This document shows positions 1 to 4,614 of a stretch of 6,091 nt of DNA, one piece after another. The notes beneath the pieces are model-generated. The model did no database searches. It saw nothing but the letters and a program-made list of their open reading frames with translations, and had not been told where the DNA came from. Positions within the stretch are counted from its first letter, which is position 1. Every line of letters begins with the position of its first letter. The position numbers were made by a program, and so were the translations under genes. The stretch lies in contig JAFCEA010000056.1 of the NCBI GenBank assembly GCA_017609385.1, forward strand, positions 1-6,091. Direction: 5' to 3'. This DNA is from Candidatus Woesearchaeota archaeon (GTDB taxonomy: Archaea > Nanobdellota > Nanobdellia > Woesearchaeales > CG1-02-33-12).

Positions 1-1633
1 AAGTTGGTGTGGTTGTAGTTGTCATATAATTATTACCATTACAATAATTTATTGAACTAGCTGTTCCACATTCAGAATTTGAATTACATATTACAATACC
101 ATCACTCTCATCATTATCATCTATACTATCACAACCTAAATCATCAGGATAATCTATATAACCATCCCCATCATTATCTATATTATCATAACACTGTGTT
201 CTCTCCATGTAAACTGTTTCTGTCTTGTCTGCATTTGTTATTGATACTTGCCCAAAATAATCTAAATAACCTGATATGCTTAAATTATAAGAATATATAT
301 CTGGCTGTAAGTCTATAAATTGTGCATACCCTTGGGCATTTGTATACTGTGAAGAAGCTCCTTCAAAGTTAACAAGAACCCCTTGCAAAAAATTATTAGG
401 CCATTGCCCATCTCTAACATATATAGTATAAGTATGTGTAGGGATTGGTGCAATATAAATTTCAGTACTTAATTCAGATGTAATATCATTTCCATCACAC
501 AATATACTGTTGGATGAACCATTAACATAAATTGTATACCACCCAGGTCCATCTACGCTTGTCACAACAAAATCATAAAGTGTTGTTTCAAATGTACTTT
601 CACTTGCAGTAGCTGATAAGTCATAAGTTTGACTAGCAACAATATCCCCGCTTGGATTGCTTTTTCCTTTCCTAACAATAATATTAAGAAGTGTACCCAC
701 TGGTGTTTTTACACTGTTTCCATCTGCATAATTTGAAAGCCTATCAACATTTACATCAATTGTTTCCTCTACAATAGGATGTGCAGGATAATATTCTAAG
801 TCTCTCAATAAAGTATAACAAGTGTTCCTTGGTCTTTCTGGAAGAATATCAAAAATCTCTTGAGCATTTACTGGAACATAACTTGAACATTGATTATCAA
901 CTACACTTGCAGTTACAACAACCTTAAAATTTTCCCCATACTGTGTAGGAACCCATGTGAACTGAAATAATTCTGTTTCCTCAGCATAGATATCTTTTGT
1001 CTGATTATCATAATATATAATGTTACTATTATTATCATAAATCCTAATCTCAACAAGAGTTGTAGCCTCAAAAAGATATCTTTTTGAATTAAAGAACTCA
1101 TCTGGCCTATAGTAAGGAGGAGTATTGGTAAATACAAATGCACTTGCAGTCTCTGCATCTAGTTGTGCGGATATATTAAATTGTATTGGTTCATTTTGAT
1201 AAACAGCATTATAAAAATCAAATCCAACAATTGGTGCCTTACATGAAGCCTTCTTTGTGAAAAATACATTATGGTCAACTGTGCATCCATAACCCCAATC
1301 TCCCAATATCCTTCCTTTCATAGGTATATACCCATCTTTATAAAAATAAAAAGAATAATTTGCTGGAGATGATGTACCAGCTGCTTCAAATGTAATTAAG
1401 TTTCCACTCCCGGAATTGAAATCCTGCTGCCCATAAGCAACATTAATTTCATTACAAATATTATCAACATTATTACACATAAAGAATGATGCATCCACTT
1501 GTGACAAAGGATTATTTGTTCCTTGCTCTAAAGAGTATAAATTATACGTATTTCCCTGAGCATAAGCTACTGCAGCAAAAGCTATTATTGATATGAAAAA
1601 AATTGTATTAAAAAGTATTTTTTTTGCATTCAT
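1..1633 (-). CDS. Secreted multidomain surface protein, C-terminus cut by the window edge
   Basis: An open frame of 544 codons runs from the ATG at 1633 to the window edge without a stop, so the C-terminus is missing. Residues 1-25 form a signal peptide (K4-K5, a hydrophobic core, then A23-Y24-A25 before Q26), so the mature protein should lie outside the cell. Residues about 130-260 and 270-398 look like Ig-like beta domains; the first ends with a W227-VP...C249 pattern. Residues about 400-476 (TYTIYVRD, then VLVNFEG...T.A.GYAQF..L..D.Y) resemble a carboxypeptidase-regulatory-like beta sandwich. C481 to C501 encloses an Asp-rich loop (D486-NDGDG-YID494) like thrombospondin-type-3 or EF-hand calcium loops. 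C516, C522 and C531 begin a Cys-rich module (CNSNSECG) of a kind I associate with DPANN surface proteins. There are N-x-S/T sequons at N92, N153, N201, N210, N371 and N450. It follows the membrane-protein gene by 27 bp, which suggests cotranscription. No catalytic motif is visible; an adhesin or cell-surface structural role is only a guess. The frame and signal peptide are secure; domain names are by eye. Confidence 0.85.
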   Translation of the reverse strand, partial: MNAKKILFNTIFFISIIAFAAVAYAQGNTYNLYSLEQGTNNPLSQVDASFFMCNNVDNICNEINVAYGQQDFNSGSGNLITFEAAGTSSPANYSFYFYKDGYIPMKGRILGDWGYGCTVDHNVFFTKKASCKAPIVGFDFYNAVYQNEPIQFNISAQLDAETASAFVFTNTPPYYRPDEFFNSKRYLFEATTLVEIRIYDNNSNIIYYDNQTKDIYAEETELFQFTWVPTQYGENFKVVVTASVVDNQCSSYVPVNAQEIFDILPERPRNTCYTLLRDLEYYPAHPIVEETIDVNVDRLSNYADGNSVKTPVGTLLNIIVRKGKSNPSGDIVASQTYDLSATASESTFETTLYDFVVTSVDGPGWYTIYVNGSSNSILCDGNDITSELSTEIYIAPIPTHTYTIYVRDGQWPNNFLQGVLVNFEGASSQYTNAQGYAQFIDLQPDIYSYNLSISGYLDYFGQVSITNADKTETVYMERTQCYDNIDNDGDGYIDYPDDLGCDSIDDNDESDGIVICNSNSECGTASSINYCNGNNYMTTTTTPT

Positions 1634-1640
1634 TTTTATT

Positions 1641-1647
1641 TACCTCT
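1641..1647 (-). promoter_or_regulatory. Ribosome binding site of the secreted-protein gene
   Basis: Read on the minus strand this is AGAGGTA, complementary to the archaeal 16S 3' end, about 7 nt before the ATG at 1633. It lies in the 27-bp gap after the upstream gene. It fixes the start ahead of the signal peptide and supports translation from a shared operon transcript, since the gap has no room for a separate promoter of its own. Confidence 0.65.
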
Positions 1648-1660
1648 GGAGTATTGAATA

Positions 1661-2731
1661 TTATGGAGTTAGTACTGGATCTGTAACCACAATTCCTGGT
1701 CCACCTGTAGCAGGAGGAGTTGTATCAAGTACGGGAGTTGTTGTTATTATACCTGGACTTCCTGTTGGTTCTTCTTCGTGCTCTTCTTCTGGTTCTTCTT
1801 CTGGTTCTGGCTCTGGTTCAGGCTCGGGTTCGGGTTCAGGCTCGGGTTCGGGGTCTTGTATTGGTCCTATTTTTTCAGGCTTAAAGGGAGAGCCAAGAAT
1901 AGCGCCATTAAGTAATTTATATTCCTTAAGAACTTCCTCTATTGCCAGCTTTTTATGTGCAAGCACAAATCCAAAAGTAGTTTCACCATCACTTACCCTG
2001 TAAAGGTTATAATTTTTCTTAAGTGACGATGTTAATATCAAATCTGACATAACAGGTGCTATCTTATCATTTTCAAGTTTTGATTTAACTATGTTAATGG
2101 TATAAGAATCATCTTTATTTTTTTTGTCAAATAATGCCTTTGTTCTTCCATTAAGAAGAAGATATTTTGTGATATTGCCGTCGTTTGGCTCATCTGAATC
2201 AATCACATTATAAACAAATGCCTTTTTATTTTGAACAATTAGTTCCTTAACACTTAATTTCATATCGGGAGACAGATTTATTTCCTCCAGCAGTTTATCA
2301 TCAAGGCTTTCTCTTGGAACTCCATAAAGATTGTATTCTACTGGAATTCTTTTGGACTCCTTTAAATCAATTATTTCAAACTTGTTATTGATAAGATTAA
2401 GTCTTTTTGAAACATAATCCTCTAAAGTTTTTTGTTCACGCAATATTTGATTTTCAGCTATTTTTTCATCTCTTGACTTTAATGCATTATGAAAGTAATC
2501 AAGAACGTTTGTTTTTGTCTCAGCTGCATAAGCCTCAGAAATATTAGTGTTAGTTGTTGGTATAATTTTGTTAATAGGCTTTTGGAATTTTGGTAATACA
2601 TTTAAACCTAGTGCCAAAACAGTAGGAAATATTACCAGATATTTTGCTCCTTTCCATATTTTCTCAGAATTATTTTGAATATAATTTTCAACATTATTAA
2701 CCAGATTATCTAATGGCTTATAGCTTTTCAT
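1661..2731 (-). CDS. Membrane-anchored envelope protein with Pro-Glu repeat tail, unknown function
   Basis: A 356-residue protein that I do not recognise. A polar, amphipathic N-terminus (residues 1-30) precedes one hydrophobic segment at about 31-47 (YLVIFPTVLALGLNVL). The K/R balance suggests N-inside, with the rest of the chain outside. A54-to-A70-like stretch ending in AYAA (67-70) could be a signal-peptidase-like cleavage site but lies rather far from the hydrophobic core. Residues about 70-275 are a mixed alpha/beta soluble region with a charged helical start (70-115) and no motif I can name. Residues 293-322 are almost pure Pro-Glu/Glu, typical of a stiff, extended, acidic spacer. The tail (324-356) contains two related PGI(I/V).T..PVL copies, again Pro/Thr-rich. 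Sequons N63 (NIS) and N186 (NIT) fall on the predicted outer side. It is the first gene of a two-gene operon with the secreted protein at 1633. A wall- or envelope-spanning role is inference from composition alone. The stop is TAA at 1663-1661. Confidence 0.8.
   Translation of the reverse strand: MKSYKPLDNLVNNVENYIQNNSEKIWKGAKYLVIFPTVLALGLNVLPKFQKPINKIIPTTNTNISEAYAAETKTNVLDYFHNALKSRDEKIAENQILREQKTLEDYVSKRLNLINNKFEIIDLKESKRIPVEYNLYGVPRESLDDKLLEEINLSPDMKLSVKELIVQNKKAFVYNVIDSDEPNDGNITKYLLLNGRTKALFDKKNKDDSYTINIVKSKLENDKIAPVMSDLILTSSLKKNYNLYRVSDGETTFGFVLAHKKLAIEEVLKEYKLLNGAILGSPFKPEKIGPIQDPEPEPEPEPEPEPEPEPEEEPEEEHEEEPTGSPGIITTTPVLDTTPPATGGPGIVVTDPVLTP
1766..1855 (-). repeat. Pro-Glu codon tract containing a perfect 18-bp tandem duplication
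   Basis: This stretch encodes residues 293-322, nearly all Pro and Glu. On the plus strand, 1815-1832 (GGTTCAGGCTCGGGTTCG) is repeated exactly at 1833-1850, flanked by degenerate hexamer units. It is much more GC-rich than its surroundings. The unit is a multiple of three, so copy-number change by slippage would lengthen or shorten the spacer without breaking the frame. Confidence 0.85.
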
Positions 2732-2736
2732 TTAAC

Positions 2737-2744
2737 TACCCCCA
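2737..2744 (-). promoter_or_regulatory. Ribosome binding site of the PE-tail membrane-protein gene
   Basis: On the minus strand this reads TGGGGGTA, a purine-rich Shine-Dalgarno-like element 5-6 nt before the ATG at 2731. It supports that start. It also falls inside the short leader predicted from the TATA box at 2771-2779. Confidence 0.55.
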
Positions 2745-2770
2745 ACTATTTTTTATAAGATATAAGACAA

Positions 2771-2784
2771 ATATATAAACCTTT
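2771..2784 (-). promoter_or_regulatory. Archaeal BRE/TATA promoter of the minus-strand operon
   Basis: On the minus strand the sequence is AAAGG (BRE-like, 2784-2780) followed by TTTATATAT (TATA box, 2779-2771). Archaeal transcription normally starts about 25-27 nt downstream of the TATA centre, here near 2748. That gives a leader of roughly 17 nt containing the ribosome binding site at 2737-2744. The geometry is good, but no transcript data are available. Confidence 0.6.
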
Positions 2785-2827
2785 TGGTTTTTTACTATTA
2801 TAAAATAGATACTAAATGAATAATTAG

Positions 2828-2837
2828 TTTATTATAG
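2828..2837 (+). promoter_or_regulatory. Candidate TATA box for the reductase gene, implying a leaderless mRNA
   Basis: TTTATTATAG is centred about 31 nt before the ATG at 2864. There is no Shine-Dalgarno-like sequence before that ATG (the preceding bases are ACCTTAATTAAA). Spacing and the missing ribosome binding site fit a leaderless or nearly leaderless transcript. Two other AT-rich matches, near 2797-2808 and 2844-2851, are possible alternatives, so the exact site is uncertain. Confidence 0.3.
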
Positions 2838-2863
2838 TTGAATGTTATATAACCTTAATTAAA

Positions 2864-3949
2864 ATGACTGAAATATCAATAATCGGCGCTGGACCAGTAG
2901 GAAACTATTTAGCTTATCTTCTTGCAAAAAATAATTTTGATGTTTCTGTTTTTGAGGAGCACAAGACTGTTGGCCTGCCAGTGCAATGCACAGGCATAAC
3001 TACATCTTATTTAGGAAGGCTTATTGAGCTTAAAAAAGACTTTGTTATAAACAAGATGAATAAGGCAAGGATTTTTGCCCCAAACAATAGGTTTATTGAT
3101 GTAAGGCTAAATAATAATATAATATTAGACAGGACAAGGTTTGACCAATATTTAATGGGAAAAGCCAAAAAAGTAGGAGCTAAGTTTTTCTTAAACCATA
3201 GGTTCGTTGGCTATAAGAACAATATCATAAAAATCCAGAACATAAAATCAAACATGATAAAAGAATTTAAGGTAGATTATCTTGTTGGTGCAGACGGCCA
3301 GTTGTCAGATGTTGCAAAATCTGCTGGATTAAAAGGTAAAAAAGATTTTTTGATTGGCATCCAGGCAAGGGTAAAATTAAATAATTCCAATGTTGTTGAA
3401 TTCTATCCTTTTATAGAGGAATACGCTTGGGTTGTTCCAGAATCAAAAGAGATTGTTAGGATTGGTCTTGCAACAAGAAAAAACCCAAAAAAGGCCTTAA
3501 ATGATTTTCTCAGGAAAAGGCTCAAAAAATATGATATTATTGACATGCAGGCAGGGCTTATACCTATATATAATCCAAGGCTTAGAACACAAAAAGATAA
3601 TGTCTTTCTTATCGGGGATGCAGCATCAATGGTAAAGGCAACAACTGGCGGAGGGATTATCCAGGGACTGATTGCAGCAAGGGCACTGGCAGACTCAATA
3701 ATAAACAAAAAAAATTATCATAAAGAATGGAAAAAATATATTGGCAGGGATTTGCTTATGCACCTTAAGATGAGAAAAATAATGGACAGGTTCTCTATGC
3801 AAGACTGGAATTATCTGATTAAATTACTCAATAAAGAAAAAACAAAAAATATTTTAGAGAGCCATGACAGGGATTTTCCGTCAAGGTTTTTGGTTAAGCT
3901 TATCTTAACAGAGCCAAGGCTGTTGTATTTTTTAAAATATATTTTTTAA
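2864..3949 (+). CDS. FAD-dependent geranylgeranyl reductase family protein
   Basis: A 361-residue flavoprotein of the geranylgeranyl reductase/FixC group. Family members use FAD to saturate isoprenoid double bonds, for example in archaeal ether lipids and, in Haloferax, dolichyl phosphate. Residues 4-13 form the Rossmann start (ISIIGAGPVG), with E31 at the end of the second strand to hold the adenosine ribose. PVQCTG (39-44) matches the family's P-x-x-C-G active-site region. DR..FD..L (89-97), GADG (142-145) and YAWVVP (187-192, the family's YxWxFP-type motif) follow in order. GD at 251-252 and TGGGI at 261-265 form the second FAD-binding site. The length is slightly short against the usual 380-450, mainly in the C-terminal lid (about 290-361). 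The ATG directly precedes the first beta strand and an in-frame TAG lies at 2825, so the start is firm. The oligosaccharyltransferase gene follows by 68 bp with its own promoter-like sequence. The substrate (membrane lipid, dolichol or quinone tail) cannot be told from sequence. Confidence 0.88.
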   Translation: MTEISIIGAGPVGNYLAYLLAKNNFDVSVFEEHKTVGLPVQCTGITTSYLGRLIELKKDFVINKMNKARIFAPNNRFIDVRLNNNIILDRTRFDQYLMGKAKKVGAKFFLNHRFVGYKNNIIKIQNIKSNMIKEFKVDYLVGADGQLSDVAKSAGLKGKKDFLIGIQARVKLNNSNVVEFYPFIEEYAWVVPESKEIVRIGLATRKNPKKALNDFLRKRLKKYDIIDMQAGLIPIYNPRLRTQKDNVFLIGDAASMVKATTGGGIIQGLIAARALADSIINKKNYHKEWKKYIGRDLLMHLKMRKIMDRFSMQDWNYLIKLLNKEKTKNILESHDRDFPSRFLVKLILTEPRLLYFLKYIF

Positions 3950-3966
3950 TTTGATTAAATCACAAT

Positions 3967-3976
3967 ATTTATATAG
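3967..3976 (+). promoter_or_regulatory. TATA box of the oligosaccharyltransferase gene
   Basis: ATTTATATAG lies in the 68-bp gap after the reductase stop codon, with its centre about 46 nt before the ATG at 4018. The expected start site near 3998 would leave a leader of about 20 nt containing the ribosome binding site at 4008-4013. This matches the geometry of the minus-strand operon promoter. Read-through from the reductase gene remains possible. Confidence 0.5.
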
Positions 3977-4007
3977 ATAATATTTTTTCAAAAAAGATTA
4001 TCTTAAT

Positions 4008-4013
4008 AGGGGT
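4008..4013 (+). promoter_or_regulatory. Ribosome binding site of the oligosaccharyltransferase gene
   Basis: The sequence AGGGGTT, with its G-run spanning these bases, lies 4-5 nt before the ATG at 4018 and supports that start for the charged N-terminal extension. Confidence 0.5.
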
Positions 4014-4017
4014 TAAT

Positions 4018-4614
4018 ATGGATAAAGAAGAAAAGGATGATGAAATTACTATAGATTTCAGCAAAGTAAAGGGACTTTTCAAAAAGAAGAAAGAGAATAA
4101 AGAAAATATAATACATGAAAAAACAGAGTCAAAAGAAACAGAAGTTAAAGAAAAACAAGATAAAAAAATAGAAACTACACAATCTGAAGAGAATAAGGAA
4201 ACTGAAGATAAAAAGCCAGAAGAAACAGAAGAAGTTAAGGAAGATATAAAAAAAGATGATGAAATTACTATAGATTTTAGCAAGGTGAAGGGATTCTTTA
4301 AGAAGAAAAAAGAGGTTAAAGAAGAACTAAAGGATAAAACAACTGATGAAGATACAATAAATGTTGGTGGAATATTTGAAAGCTTTAACAAAAACAAAAA
4401 AGTTCTGATTCCTTTAATAATAATATTAATCTGCATATCGTTCAGTGTTTATTTTAGGATGCAGTCAGCTTATCTTCCAATAACAGATGACTGGGCAAGA
4501 AACAGTGTTTATAATCATTACAAATCACAGATTTCCAGCCAGATAAACCAGCAAAACCCCTTTTTGCCAGAAAAGAGTTTAATAATATTCTTAAAACACA
4601 AAAAAATGAGATAG
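4018..4614 (+). CDS. aglB: AglB/STT3 oligosaccharyltransferase, N-terminal part (first reading frame)
   Basis: This frame gives 198 residues and holds the 5' part of the oligosaccharyltransferase gene, which continues one frame back. Residues 1-128 are a very charged Lys/Glu-rich cytosolic extension with two near-identical motifs, at 7-26 and 80-99 (DDEITIDFSKVKG-L/F-FKKKKE). A looser third version (DEDTINVGGIFESFNKNKK) sits at 110-128, just before the membrane. Residues 129-146 are transmembrane helix 1 (VLIPLIIILICISFSVYF). Residues 147-181 (SAYLPITDDWARNSVYNHYKSQ...) begin external loop 1 in the style of DPANN STT3 proteins. Coding that still looks genuine ends at about NQQNPFLP (177-184). 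The remaining residues to the TAG at 4612-4614 are probably out-of-frame sequence. Alone this product would lack every catalytic motif, so it is either a fragment of a broken or mis-assembled gene, or the pre-shift part of a frameshifted protein. The start is supported by a ribosome binding site and TATA box. Confidence 0.8.
   Translation: MDKEEKDDEITIDFSKVKGLFKKKKENKENIIHEKTESKETEVKEKQDKKIETTQSEENKETEDKKPEETEEVKEDIKKDDEITIDFSKVKGFFKKKKEVKEELKDKTTDEDTINVGGIFESFNKNKKVLIPLIIILICISFSVYFRMQSAYLPITDDWARNSVYNHYKSQISSQINQQNPFLPEKSLIIFLKHKKMR
4036..4095 (+). repeat. Motif repeat, copy 1 (DDEITIDFSKVKGLFKKKKE)
   Basis: Encodes residues 7-26 of the oligosaccharyltransferase extension. It matches copy 2, 219 bp downstream, at 52 of 60 bases, and the first 23 bases are identical. 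Six codons differ silently and only one changes the residue (Leu to Phe), which suggests selection on the peptide and not a very recent duplication. Confidence 0.9.
4255..4314 (+). repeat. Motif repeat, copy 2 (DDEITIDFSKVKGFFKKKKE)
   Basis: Encodes residues 80-99. The pattern is acidic residues, alternating hydrophobic I-T-I-D-F, then a short amphipathic K-V-K-G-F-F stretch and a Lys run. This is compatible with a short helix lying on the inner membrane face or docking to a partner; that role is inference. Confidence 0.9.
4515..4611 (+). other. Interval that must contain the -1 frame change in the oligosaccharyltransferase gene
   Basis: The downstream frame is closed by TAA at 4512-4514 and the upstream frame by TAG at 4612-4614, so the switch lies between them. 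Continuity of protein style (INQQNPFLP upstream; KEFNNILKTQKNEIE downstream) points to about 4553-4577. That stretch has four homopolymer runs: A4 at 4553-4556, C4 at 4557-4560, T5 at 4561-4565 and A4 at 4571-4574. One missing base in any of them would explain the shift. An A7 run at 4600-4606 is also slippage-prone, but using it would discard good-looking downstream-frame sequence. No perfect X-XXY-YYZ slippery heptamer was found in the right phase. Confidence 0.85.

Noticed and set aside
79..318. Plus-strand open frame rich in His, Tyr and Asn
   Set aside because: It is the antisense shadow of the Asp/Asn-rich C-terminal part of the secreted protein, with no start signals.
1593..2003. Plus-strand open frame with a signal-peptide-like start and a Gly-Ser repeat
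   Set aside because: It is antisense to the PE-tail gene and the secreted-protein start. The Gly-Ser run is simply the reverse strand of the Pro-Glu codons, and there is no promoter or ribosome binding site for it.
3942..3995. T-runs and the TTTTTT-C-AAAAAA palindrome after the reductase gene as a terminator
   Set aside because: T-rich DNA can end archaeal transcripts, but in such an AT-rich gap these runs are expected by chance, and the palindrome has almost no loop and overlaps the predicted start site of the next gene.
3969..4436. Minus-strand open frame rich in Ser and Phe
   Set aside because: It is the reverse complement of the Lys/Glu-rich oligosaccharyltransferase extension; the composition follows from that.
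4515..4611. Programmed -1 ribosomal frameshifting by a canonical slippery heptamer
   Set aside because: C-AAA-AAA at 4599-4605 and the CCCC-TTTTT run are slippery-looking but do not fit X-XXY-YYZ in the correct phase. No clear downstream stem or pseudoknot was seen by eye. Not excluded for A7 transcriptional slippage.
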